Shown: positions 36,364 to 44,180 of the stretch, in pieces
Layout of the letters: each line of letters starts with the position of its first letter
Numbering within the stretch: the first letter of the stretch is position 1
Assembly: GCA_022824025.1 (NCBI GenBank)
Contig: JAJEBF010000014.1
Coordinates: 434,001 to 498,000 of the forward strand
Direction: 5' to 3'
Source: Caldilineaceae bacterium
GTDB lineage: Bacteria; Chloroflexota; Anaerolineae; Caldilineales; Caldilineaceae
Length of the DNA stretch: 64,000 bases
The notes under the pieces: model-generated
Told to the model about the DNA's origin: nothing
What the model saw: the letters and a program-made list of their open reading frames with translations, nothing else
Databases searched by the model: none
Made by a program: the position numbers and the translations under genes

Positions 36364-36651
36364 CGAATCCCCGTTCGACCTGAAATCCGGCAGCCAGTCC
36401 CCTCTCGTTACTCATCGGAAACGAAGCCGCATGATTGATCACTGATAGAATCGCATGTTACTTCTTTTCAAAGAACACAAGTCAACCTCTCTTGCTCCGA
36501 CCGCTGCCGGATCTGTCCTTACATTGGTGTTTAATCCCTTCCTGGGGCTGTCAGGAGAAGCCGCTCCCACGATTCAGTCGAACCTCCCAGCAATCGTTCG
36601 ATCCGCGCCACGATCCGCCCTCTCCCCTACTGCACTATCCCCGCCCCGCCA

Positions 36652-36673
36652 CCAACTGACAACTGACCACTGC
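36652..36673. repeat. Degenerate heptamer repeat (family B)
   Basis: CCAACTGA, CAACTGA, CCACTGC in near 7-base register inside the 551-base gap between the FHA regulator and the kinase. Apart from this and the promoter/operator at 36682-36727 I see no gene in 36364-36914. Confidence 0.45.
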
Positions 36674-36681
36674 AGTTTCAG

Positions 36682-36710
36682 TTTCAATATTCCCGTTTCT
36701 CTGGTATTAT
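36682..36710 (+). promoter_or_regulatory. Candidate promoter of the kinase gene
   Basis: TTTCAA at 36682-36687, 17 bases, TATTAT at 36705-36710, with a TG one base before the -10 (extended -10 form). The leader to the kinase start would be about 200 bases. Confidence 0.4.
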
Positions 36711-36727
36711 AGTCTCCAAATACCAGA
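36700..36727 (+). promoter_or_regulatory. Inverted repeat across the -10 box (candidate operator)
   Basis: TCTGGTATT (36700-36708) and AATACCAGA (36719-36727) form a perfect 9-bp inverted repeat with a 10-base centre. The left arm contains most of the proposed -10 hexamer, so a dimeric DNA-binding protein here would block transcription. The winged-helix regulator encoded next door is a candidate binder; this is inference. Confidence 0.45.
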
Positions 36728-36914
36728 TACTCAACCTCCGCCCCATTCCGGCCCGCGTCACTGTAGACGCGTCGCCCTTGGGTTTCGCACCCGCAACAAT
36801 CTCTCTTACTTCGATCCAATTTTCCCACCACCACGCGGAGTCAATCTTAACTGCATCACCGTTGATGGACAGCGTGCGTAGAGTGCGAATTGGCTGTCAA
36901 CCTGTCTACCAGAT

Positions 36915-38969
36915 ATGCTATCGGAGCAAAAGGAAGCTGCCGGCCCGGTCGTAGAGGCAGAAGATCATATAGACGATTCCCCGCGCGATGACAGCGCGCA
37001 GACCTCTGTCGACGACGATTCGATATTGCCGTCGACTACCGGCGCGCACTCCACCCCCAGTCAAATCGGCCGCTATCTCCTCGGGAAACGTCTGGGAAGA
37101 GGCGGCGCCGCCAGCGTCTATCAGGCCTACGATCAGATCCAGGACCGCCTGGTAGCGCTCAAAATCCTGTCCTCAGTCGCCGACAACGACCTGCTCCAGC
37201 GGTTCCGCCAGGAGGCCCGCACCGTTGCCAAACTCCGTCATCCCCATATCGTACAGGCCCTGCAAGTGGGGGATGTCGCCAGTGAAGGCGCCGCCTATAT
37301 CGCGATGGAACTGGTGCAGGGCGATAGCCTGGCACAGCTTCTCGAACGCCGGGGTCGCCTGAGTGTGGCCGAGAGTTGCAATCTGCTCGCCCCAATCGCC
37401 CGGGCCCTCGATTACGCTCACCAGCATGGTATCGTCCACCGCGATGTCAAACCCAGCAACATCCTATTGCGCCCCGTTGATCCCGACATGTTCAGCGCCT
37501 CCCCCCCGGATGCCGCCGCCGCATCCGCACTCAACGAAGCTGAACAAATCCTGACCGGCGGTCCCGTCAACGCAGAAGACGCTAGCCCAGGATCCGATCG
37601 AGATTTGCCCGTTGCGCCCCTACTCTCTGACTTCGGCATCGCTCGCGCTTTGGATATGCCGGAACTGACAAGTGTCGGCCGCACGATCGGCACGCCTGCC
37701 TACATGGCGCCCGAGCAATGCGCCAGCAGCCGCGAAGTGACCGGTCAGTCCGACATCTATTCCCTGGGCGCCGTCCTCTTTCGATGCCTCTTTGGCCGCC
37801 CGCCCTACGCCGGCACGACCACCCAGATCCTCCACGCCCATGTGTATGCCTCTCTCTCCCTGCCGGGGGATATGCTGGCCTCTCTCCCCCGCGAGCTGGT
37901 CGACGTCCTGAGGCGGAGTCTGGCAAAAAACGCCGGCGATCGCTACGCCGCCGCCCGCGAGATGGCAGATGATCTGACAGCGATTGCCGGCCGCGTCGAG
38001 TCTCTGGAAAACGGTCTCGCCGAACAAACTTCGACGCTCACCCTGGTCTCGCTTCCGTCGGTCGTTCTGCCGCCCCCAAACTCGCAATCGGCCGAAACAG
38101 TAATTGTTCCGGGCGCAGAAAGCAGAACGGATGCCACGCCGCAGGACGTGCCCCCCGCGCAGCCCAGCCAACCAGCGGCCCAAGACCCGCCGCCAGGCGT
38201 GTCCTCCGGTCCCGGCGCCCGCAATATCGCCATTGTCCTTGGCATTCTCCTCGCACTCGCGCTGCTCGTGTTTACTCCCCCACTCCGAAACGTATTGCCA
38301 GGAGTCGCAACATCATCAACGCCGGTCTCTCTCATCAATGACCCCGCGCCAGTGCCTTCCTTGCAGGTCGCTGCCCCGCAAACCCCAAGCGAGGACGCGC
38401 CAAATCTGGCCACCACTTCGGACTCATCTTCCCTTGCTACACAGCAACAGGAACCTGATGCCGCATCCCAGCCGCCTTCCCCCGCCTCTGCGGACGCGCC
38501 CTCGGCCTGTCAATACCAGACCGCCGCGGAATTCTCAAACTTTTTTGGCGGCAATGAAGCGGCCGCTCAACAGCTTGGCTGCGCTAAGGGCGTTCCCACG
38601 TACCTCTCCTTTGAAATCCAGATGTTCCAGACCGGCATGGCGCTTGGCCGTCTCGACAGGCCTACGGTCTACGTTCGCTACTCCAGCAACAGCGAGTGGG
38701 AACAGCGGGAACATGACTGGCGACAGGGCATGCCAGAAGCAGTTTCATCTCCGGATCTTCAAGCGCCTGCCGAAGATCTCTTCCAACCCGTTCGCGGAAT
38801 CGGGCAAGTATGGGCAGAAGACCTCTTCGTAAGGCAGGCCTTGGGATGGGCCGTTGACCAACCACTGGAAACATCCGGCGTCCTGCAATCGTTTGAAGGT
38901 GGGTTGCTCGTTTATAATAATGAATCACAGGAATCTCACATCTTTCTGAAGTCGCAGTTGCGGCTCTAA
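36915..38969 (+). CDS. Transmembrane Hanks-type Ser/Thr protein kinase
   Basis: Sensor kinase of 684 residues. Cytoplasmic kinase domain at about 53-360: glycine loop LGRGGAASV (60-68), ATP lysine K83 in ALKIL, catalytic HRDVKPSN (175-182), DFG at 239-241 and MAPEQ at about 264-268. Between HRDVKPSN and DFG there are about 56 residues instead of the usual 17 or so, so an Ala/Asp-rich insert of about 40 residues sits beside the active site. A Pro-rich juxtamembrane stretch leads to one membrane helix (about 437-454) and a 230-residue extracellular part with two cysteines in a CQYQTAAEF...LGC arrangement. The lipoprotein gene follows after 22 bases, suggesting an extracellular partner. Confidence 0.93.
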   Translation: MLSEQKEAAGPVVEAEDHIDDSPRDDSAQTSVDDDSILPSTTGAHSTPSQIGRYLLGKRLGRGGAASVYQAYDQIQDRLVALKILSSVADNDLLQRFRQEARTVAKLRHPHIVQALQVGDVASEGAAYIAMELVQGDSLAQLLERRGRLSVAESCNLLAPIARALDYAHQHGIVHRDVKPSNILLRPVDPDMFSASPPDAAAASALNEAEQILTGGPVNAEDASPGSDRDLPVAPLLSDFGIARALDMPELTSVGRTIGTPAYMAPEQCASSREVTGQSDIYSLGAVLFRCLFGRPPYAGTTTQILHAHVYASLSLPGDMLASLPRELVDVLRRSLAKNAGDRYAAAREMADDLTAIAGRVESLENGLAEQTSTLTLVSLPSVVLPPPNSQSAETVIVPGAESRTDATPQDVPPAQPSQPAAQDPPPGVSSGPGARNIAIVLGILLALALLVFTPPLRNVLPGVATSSTPVSLINDPAPVPSLQVAAPQTPSEDAPNLATTSDSSSLATQQQEPDAASQPPSPASADAPSACQYQTAAEFSNFFGGNEAAAQQLGCAKGVPTYLSFEIQMFQTGMALGRLDRPTVYVRYSSNSEWEQREHDWRQGMPEAVSSPDLQAPAEDLFQPVRGIGQVWAEDLFVRQALGWAVDQPLETSGVLQSFEGGLLVYNNESQESHIFLKSQLRL

Positions 38970-38991
38970 CTATCCAAAACGGAGGAGTAAG

Positions 38992-39891
38992 ATGCAAATC
39001 TTGACAACGAAACATGCCAGATGGTTGGGCCGACACATCAAGCGATTGAGCCGATTCTCGACGGCGCAATCATCTTACATGGTCGTACTAATCGTCCTTG
39101 TCGCGGCGTTGGCCCTGGCAGGCTGCAATCGCAGACAACAGGCCGAGCCAACAGCAACGTCTGTGCCGCCCACCGATACGCCGGTCCTGCCGACGGATAC
39201 ACCGACACCTGTCCCACCAACCGACACGCCCACACCCGTTCCCCCAACCGACACGCCGGAACCGGAGCCGACGGACACACCAGTGCCTGAACCAACCTCT
39301 ACGCCTGCACCCGAACCGATCGTGAGCATCCCCAATGGCTGGTCCAAGGTCGAAAATGACCGCCTTGGCTACTCCTTTGCAGTGCCGCGCGGCTGGTCGG
39401 TCTTTGATCTGCAGAGCGGGCAACTGAGCCAAATCATGCGCTTTGTGAGCCCTGCGGCTGCGCAACAAGTGGATGAAGCGCTCACAGGCCCCGGCGGCGA
39501 ATACGCAGGCCACCTCGGTGTCCAACTGGCTATCTTCTCCAATCCGCCCATTGCTGCCTTGGCTGGCGTAGGTATCTTCCCCGATCTTGACGACGACATC
39601 TCGTCCGAAAGTCTGGTGGAATGGCTGGAGAAACAGCTCGAAAGTCTCCCATTGCCAGTCCCGGTGAATGTGCAGAGCCTTGAAGCCGGCACGACCAACA
39701 ACCTGCCGTCCATCTCGGGCGTGGCAACCGCCGACTTGGCGAGCCAGGGCCTGTTCAACGCCCACGTCGTGATCACCGCGCTGCGGGCAAATGATACCGC
39801 CTACATTCTGGTTGTGGCAGTTCCCGAAAACCAGGCCTCGAACCGGAAGGCGGAAATCGATCTGATCGTCGGCACCTTCCGACCTGAATAG
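38992..39891 (+). CDS. Surface lipoprotein with Pro/Thr-repeat stalk
   Basis: A 299-residue exported protein. After a long basic N-terminus there is a hydrophobic signal (about 30-43) ending in the lipobox LALAGC (cysteine near residue 45). Residues about 50-110 are a low-complexity stalk of TDTPTP- and TDTPVP-type repeats, as in many Chloroflexota surface proteins. The folded part (about 113-299) starts SIPNGWSKVENDRLGYSFAV, a pattern seen in PsbP-like and similar small extracellular domains; I cannot name it with certainty. GGAGGAG precedes the ATG. Being 22 bases after a kinase with an extracellular sensor domain, it may supply the ligand or share the signal. Confidence 0.8.
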   Translation: MQILTTKHARWLGRHIKRLSRFSTAQSSYMVVLIVLVAALALAGCNRRQQAEPTATSVPPTDTPVLPTDTPTPVPPTDTPTPVPPTDTPEPEPTDTPVPEPTSTPAPEPIVSIPNGWSKVENDRLGYSFAVPRGWSVFDLQSGQLSQIMRFVSPAAAQQVDEALTGPGGEYAGHLGVQLAIFSNPPIAALAGVGIFPDLDDDISSESLVEWLEKQLESLPLPVPVNVQSLEAGTTNNLPSISGVATADLASQGLFNAHVVITALRANDTAYILVVAVPENQASNRKAEIDLIVGTFRPE

Positions 39892-39914
39892 CGAATAGGA
39901 TCACTCTGGAACAG

Positions 39915-39974
39915 GAAGAGAGAGTGGACGCGGCGTCTCGATCCAGCAGAGGCGCCGTCTGTCCCCTCTCTCTT
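39915..39974 (+). terminator. Terminator-like stem-loop after the kinase-lipoprotein genes
   Basis: GAAGAGAGAG (39915-39924) pairs with CTCTCTCTTC (39965-39974), and GGACGCGGCG with CGCCGTCTGTCC inside it with one bulged base. The stem is long and stable; only a short T-rich stretch follows. It separates the kinase unit from the threonine aldolase gene. Confidence 0.6.
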
Positions 39975-40077
39975 CGCTTTCTGACCCAATTGCCGCAAGG
40001 ACCGACTTCACGCCGGCACAGTAAGCGGTCCGCCATCATACTTTAGACGTCGCACCAGTCCCAGGAAGGGCAAAGCC

Positions 40078-41160
40078 TTGACCCAAAATACAATTGATCT
40101 GCGCTCCGACACCGTCTCAAAACCAACCGCAGAAATGCGCAAGGCCATGGCGGCTGCCCCAGTCGGCGATGACGTCTACGGCGAAGACCCGACCGTCAAT
40201 CGCCTCGAATCCATGGTCGCCGATATGCTTGAGAAAGAGGCCGCCGTCTTCGTGTCCAGCGGCACCATGGGAAACCTGGCTTCGGTCCTCAGCCACTGCG
40301 GCCGCGGTGACGAAATGATCTTGGGCGACCTCGCCCACATCTATCTGTCCGAACAAGGCGGCACCTCCGCTCTAGGCGGCGTTCACCCGCGCCCGCTTCC
40401 CACCGCCCCTGACGGAACCCTGGATCTGGACCTCGTCCAATCCTCCATACGCGCTGATGACGAACACTTTCCACGCACAAGCCTCCTGGCAATCGAAAAT
40501 ACCCACAATCGCGCCGGCGGACGCTGTCTCCCCGTAGAATATATGGACGCAGCCGGCGAGGTGGCGCACAGGAACGGCCTGAAGCTCCACGTTGATGGAG
40601 CCCGCCTCTGGAATGCTGCCGTCGCGCTCAACGTCGCCCCCGCCCGCCTCCTGCAAGAGGCCGACAGCGCCAGCCTCTGCCTCAGCAAAGGTCTCGGCGC
40701 ACCCGTCGGCTCCGTCATCGTGGGAGACTCGGCATTCGTCAAGCGCGCCCGCCGCATGCGCAAAATCCTTGGCGGCGGAACCCGCCAGGCCGGCATTATC
40801 GCCGCCGCCGGCATCGTCGCCATCACCGAAATGGTCGAAAGGCTTGCCGACGACCATGCCAATGCCCGCAAACTGGCCGAAGGTCTGGCCGAGTTGGACG
40901 GTATTTCGGTCGATCCGGAACTGGTTGAAACCGATATCGTTTACTTCGAGCTCTGCCGCGATGAGATGACCCCCGCACAGCTCTCCGCCGGACTGAAAGA
41001 GGAAGGCGTCCTCCTGAATCCGGCCTACGCCAGGTTCCTGCGCGCCGTCACCAACGTGGGTGTCTCCTCCGACGATGTAGATCGCGTTCTCGATGCCTTC
41101 GCCCGCGTGCTCGACTCCCAGGGCGGGGCCGATGTCAGCGCCGTACGCAAGTACGGTTAG
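40078..41160 (+). CDS. ltaE: Low-specificity threonine aldolase
   Basis: PLP enzyme splitting L-threonine or allo-threonine into glycine and acetaldehyde. The 360-residue protein begins IDLRSDTVSKPTAEMRKAM, the standard start, then GDDVYGEDPTVNRLE and SSGTMGNLASVL. The PLP lysine lies in SASLCLSKGLGAPVGS, and ENTHNRAGG and VDGARLWNAAVAL carry cofactor contacts. The start is TTG 40078; no ATG lies in front of the conserved region. The next gene begins 12 bases after the stop, so they are probably co-transcribed. Confidence 0.93.
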   Translation: MTQNTIDLRSDTVSKPTAEMRKAMAAAPVGDDVYGEDPTVNRLESMVADMLEKEAAVFVSSGTMGNLASVLSHCGRGDEMILGDLAHIYLSEQGGTSALGGVHPRPLPTAPDGTLDLDLVQSSIRADDEHFPRTSLLAIENTHNRAGGRCLPVEYMDAAGEVAHRNGLKLHVDGARLWNAAVALNVAPARLLQEADSASLCLSKGLGAPVGSVIVGDSAFVKRARRMRKILGGGTRQAGIIAAAGIVAITEMVERLADDHANARKLAEGLAELDGISVDPELVETDIVYFELCRDEMTPAQLSAGLKEEGVLLNPAYARFLRAVTNVGVSSDDVDRVLDAFARVLDSQGGADVSAVRKYG

Positions 41161-41172
41161 GCAATCCGGGCG

Positions 41173-42312
41173 ATGCGTGGTCTGCCCCTGCGTTCAATAT
41201 GGCAGATTGTAAGTGAAATCAATCTCGCCGAGATTCAACGCGAGATTGAAACGCCCTTCCATTTTCTGATCGCGGCCGACACCGAGGGCGACGCATTGGA
41301 CGCCGCACGTCATCTCAGCTCTGACCTCGCCGACTTCGTCCACCCTTGGATCACCGTCACCGATAGCAGCGGTTCCGGCTTCCTCTCGCTCGGGACCGAC
41401 ATCGTTCCCAGCGCAACCCCTGGCCGGGCCGCCTCCTCAAAGCAGGAGCCCCCTGCCCCCAACTTCGCCCTGCTCGTAACCTCCAGGCCCGACCTCAGCC
41501 CGGATCTCTCCTCCCTGCAACAGGCCCTCAACGCCCAGTCCATCCCCTCCCTCGTTGTCGTGGTCGGCCGCGAATCGGGCCGGCCCGAAAGCGCCATTGC
41601 CCGGCGCGGCGAACAGGCGCGCATCGCCGTCTCGGACTGGTCAACGCAGAACGTCTCCAAAGTGGCCGCCAGGCTGGTGGATCACCTCCCCGCGTCTCTC
41701 CGTCTTCCCTTTGCCCGCCGTCTCCCGCCCCTGCGCCCACACGCCTTAAACCTCCTGATCCAGGAGACTTCACAGGTGAACGCAAGCTACTCATTCACCA
41801 CCGGCCTCGGCGAAACCGTGCCCGGCCTGAACTTCGTCCTCGGCGCTGGCGACGCCATCGTTCTCACAAAGAACCAGCTGATGATGGCATACAAGATTGC
41901 CCTCGTCTCCGGGAAGACAGGGTCCCCCCAACAGCTGTTGGGTGAAATCGTCGGCGTGCTCGGCGGCGGGTTTCTGTTCCGCCAGCTTGCCCGTCAAATG
42001 AGCGGTCTGATCCCGGTTTGGGGAATCGTCCCCAAAGTCGCCGTTTCCTACGCCGGCACGTGGGCCATCGGCAGGACGGTCGTCGTCTGGGCGACAGAAG
42101 GCCAGAAAATCACGCCGGAGCTCATCAGGGGACACTACCGGGAAGCCCTGGGCCACGGACGCCAGGCCGCCCGGCGTATCGTTGAGAGCGCCCCGCGGCC
42201 GCGGCTTCCCTCCGCTGGCCACAAGCAGCCGTCCAGCAAAAAGGCCATCTCCTCCAGGCTCCTGCGTCAAGTGGGCAAACGCATTCCCCGCCTTCCCCCA
42301 CGCAAAAGCTAA
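41173..42312 (+). CDS. DUF697-like protein without a GTPase domain
   Basis: A 379-residue protein I cannot assign a function. The C-terminal half (about 195-330) looks like DUF697, usually found behind Era-like GTPases: it has hydrophobic stretches such as FVLGAGDAIVLTKNQLMMAY, LVGVLGGGFLFRQLARQ-type residues, VPKVAVSYAGTWAIGR and VVWATEGQKITPELIRG. The N-terminal half (FHFLIAADTEGDALDAARHL, then VVVVGRESGRPESA) has a weak alpha/beta pattern but no P-loop, so a GTPase is absent or lost. The tail is basic. It follows threonine aldolase by 12 bases. Membrane association through the DUF697 part is likely. Confidence 0.65.
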   Translation: MRGLPLRSIWQIVSEINLAEIQREIETPFHFLIAADTEGDALDAARHLSSDLADFVHPWITVTDSSGSGFLSLGTDIVPSATPGRAASSKQEPPAPNFALLVTSRPDLSPDLSSLQQALNAQSIPSLVVVVGRESGRPESAIARRGEQARIAVSDWSTQNVSKVAARLVDHLPASLRLPFARRLPPLRPHALNLLIQETSQVNASYSFTTGLGETVPGLNFVLGAGDAIVLTKNQLMMAYKIALVSGKTGSPQQLLGEIVGVLGGGFLFRQLARQMSGLIPVWGIVPKVAVSYAGTWAIGRTVVVWATEGQKITPELIRGHYREALGHGRQAARRIVESAPRPRLPSAGHKQPSSKKAISSRLLRQVGKRIPRLPPRKS

Positions 42313-42370
42313 TCACAGCCCGATGCCCTTCAGGTTCCTGCCCCGCAGAGTTTACATTCCCCATCAACCC

Positions 42371-42398
42371 TTGTAGGGGGGCCCCCCCTTGTAGGCGC
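42371..42398. repeat. Dispersed inverted repeat, degenerate copy (family A)
   Basis: TTGTAGGGGGGCCCC... with CTTGTAGGCGCC on the right: the core is altered but the flank ACATTCCCCATCAACCC matches the copies at 835 and 31092. A two-unit heptamer remnant (CCACTGA, CCAATGC) lies close by at 42502-42515. The rest of 42313-42700 contains repeated phrases built on TCCGTGGAT and CTTCGCG, which look like further decayed repeats; no gene is seen. Confidence 0.55.
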
Positions 42399-42701
42399 CT
42401 TCACGGTTGCCCCTCCGTCCGCCCTGCGGCGCATTCCCGCCAAGCAAGCGCTACGCCCCACTCCCCTTCCCGCCGCGCCGTCTCTTACAGACCCCGCCCG
42501 ACCACTGACCAATGCAGTTCTGTGCCCCTCCCCACAACCGCTCTCCCCCCAAACATCCCTTCAACCACCGAACAATGTTCTTCGCGTCCGCCTCCGTGGA
42601 TTAAAGGTGTTGACCTTCTTCGCGCCCCTTCGCGGACTAAAGGTTCATGCAGTTCTCCGTGCCCATCCGTGGATCATAGATGTCGCCGTTCCCCACTTCA
42701 T

Positions 42702-42730
42702 TTGACAACCGTCCACCGCAATGGTATCCT
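42702..42730 (+). promoter_or_regulatory. Promoter of the tRNA-Asp genes
   Basis: TTGACA at 42702-42707, 17 bases, TATCCT at 42725-42730, ending 27 bases before the first tRNA. Strong -35 and fair -10. Confidence 0.6.
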
Positions 42731-42757
42731 TCACGCCACATGTCATGGTGTCCCCAT

Positions 42758-42833
42758 GGGGGCGTGGTGTAGCGGTTAGCATGTCGGCCTGTCAAGCCGG
42801 AGGTCGCGGGTTCAAATCCCGTCGCTCCCGCCA
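42758..42833 (+). tRNA. tRNA-Asp (GTC), CCA encoded
   Basis: Acceptor GGGGGCG pairs with CGCTCCC (one G-U), the T arm is GCGGG-TTCAAAT-CCCGT, and the anticodon loop is CTGTCAA with anticodon GTC. The discriminator is G at 42830 followed by an encoded CCA. All helices of the cloverleaf close. The GUC anticodon makes it an expected target of QueA-dependent queuosine. Confidence 0.95.
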
Positions 42834-42866
42834 AGGCGATTCGGTCGCCATACCATAGGGATACCA

Positions 42867-42939
42867 GGGGGCGTGGTGTAGCGGTTAGCATATCGGCCTG
42901 TCAAGCCGGAGGTCGCGGGTTCAAATCCCGTCGCTCCCG
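42867..42939 (+). tRNA. tRNA-Asp (GTC), second copy without encoded CCA
   Basis: Identical to the first copy except for one base in the D-arm/anticodon-stem junction (AGCATATCGG instead of AGCATGTCGG). After the discriminator G (42939) the DNA reads CAC, so CCA must be added by tRNA nucleotidyltransferase. The 33 bases between copies are unrelated to the flanks. The unusual mix of encoded and non-encoded CCA suggests a duplication that stopped exactly at the mature end. Confidence 0.95.
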
Positions 42940-42954
42940 CACAGTGACATGAAA

Positions 42955-42989
42955 AAACAGGTCAACCCATCGACCGGGTTGACCTGTTT
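42955..42989 (-). terminator. Intrinsic terminator of fabI
   Basis: A perfect 14-bp stem, AAACAGGTCAACCC (42955-42968) and GGGTTGACCTGTTT (42976-42989), with a 7-base loop. On the minus strand it is followed by six T (42957-42952), 30 bases after the fabI stop. It can also stop plus-strand transcription coming from the tRNA genes. Confidence 0.85.
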
Positions 42990-43018
42990 GCATTCAAGAA
43001 GCTGCCGTTTCCTGCTCC

Positions 43019-43807
43019 CTACCCCCCGACTGCATCCAAATCCGGAGCGCCCATTATATTGTAACCGCCATCCACATAGACCACCTCGCCCGTCACCTTT
43101 TGCGCCCAGTCCCCCAACAAAAAGCGTGCCGCGTTTCCAACGTCCGCCTGGGTTACATTGCCCATCGGGGCAACTGACCCAACATAGCCCAGGCTCTTTC
43201 GAAATCCGCTGACCCCGGCAGAGGCAAGCGTCTTAATTGGACCGGCGCTGATCGCATTTACGCGTACCTGTTCAGCGCCCAAATCCCAGGCAAGATAGCG
43301 TACCGTCGCCTCCAAAGCGGCCTTCGCCACCCCCATCACATTGTAGTTAGGCGTCACCTTCTCCGCGCCGTAGTAGGTCATCGCCATGATGCTGCCGCCC
43401 TCAGGCATCAACGGAACCGCACGCTTCGCCAATGCCACCAGGCTGTAGCAGCTGATGTCGAGCGCAACGCGAAATCCCTCGCGGCTGGTGTCGACAAATC
43501 GTCCACCCAAATCCTCCCGCGGGGCAAACGCAATCGAATGAACCAGAAAGTCGAGGTTGCCGAACTGATCCCCCACCTTCTCAAAGAGTTCGTCTATTGC
43601 CGCATCGTCGGTCACGTCGCACTCTTCGACAAAACGACTGCCTATCTGCTCGGCCAGAGGCATCACTCTCTTTTCCAGGAACGCGCCCGCGTAACTGAAA
43701 CCCAACTCCGCTCCTTCCTCGGCCAGGGCCTGGGCGATTCCCCATGCGATTGAATTCTTGTTCGCGACACCAAATACGAGACCGCGCTTACCTGCAAATG
43801 AACCCAT
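43019..43807 (-). CDS. fabI: Enoyl-[acyl-carrier-protein] reductase (NADH)
   Basis: Last step of fatty-acid elongation. The 262-residue SDR-type protein starts [20 protein letters not shown], with the FabI form of the nucleotide-binding loop. The catalytic tyrosine and lysine are in [20 protein letters not shown] (YxxxxxxK spacing), and [12 protein letters not shown] follows. DGGYNIMG is the usual C-terminal end. AAGGAG precedes the ATG at 43807. It is a single gene with its own terminator. Confidence 0.97.
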   Translation of the reverse strand: MGSFAGKRGLVFGVANKNSIAWGIAQALAEEGAELGFSYAGAFLEKRVMPLAEQIGSRFVEECDVTDDAAIDELFEKVGDQFGNLDFLVHSIAFAPREDLGGRFVDTSREGFRVALDISCYSLVALAKRAVPLMPEGGSIMAMTYYGAEKVTPNYNVMGVAKAALEATVRYLAWDLGAEQVRVNAISAGPIKTLASAGVSGFRKSLGYVGSVAPMGNVTQADVGNAARFLLGDWAQKVTGEVVYVDGGYNIMGAPDLDAVGG

Positions 43808-44020
43808 CTTTCACTCCTTAATGTGATTCGACTTCGAAGAACAGTGTGCAGGACGGTCTTCTTATCGGAATCAGTTCGGGCTTTTCCGAATCCCCTACCC
43901 AAACTGGAAGAGCCATCCACAATCCCAATCTGCACCGTTCTGCTGCCCGTACGATCGGGAATCCCTTCCCTCTTTCTGAAACCAATTTTGGAAAAAATCG
44001 AAATTTCTCCAAATTGCCCC

Positions 44021-44049
44021 TTTACAATCAAATAAATGCATGTTATACT
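44021..44049 (+). promoter_or_regulatory. Promoter-like sequence directed antisense to tyrS
   Basis: TTTACA at 44021-44026, 17 bases, TATACT at 44044-44049, on the plus strand in the 373-base gap between fabI and tyrS, both on the minus strand. Transcription would run into the antisense of the tyrS 3' end. No plus-strand gene follows. The AT-rich patch 43990-44050 stands out from the GC-rich neighbourhood and may instead be the fabI promoter region read on the other strand. I see no gene in 43808-44180. Confidence 0.4.
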
Positions 44050-44180
44050 ATGCAGGTAGGAACCGAGTTGTCACGTTGTGGTTGGAAGCCACTATCGGGG
44101 GAAGCGTGGCATCCGGTTCCTATATTCTTTTACCCCGCCTCACTTCCAACTCTCCAACCGGCCCAAACTGCCCGACCAAT

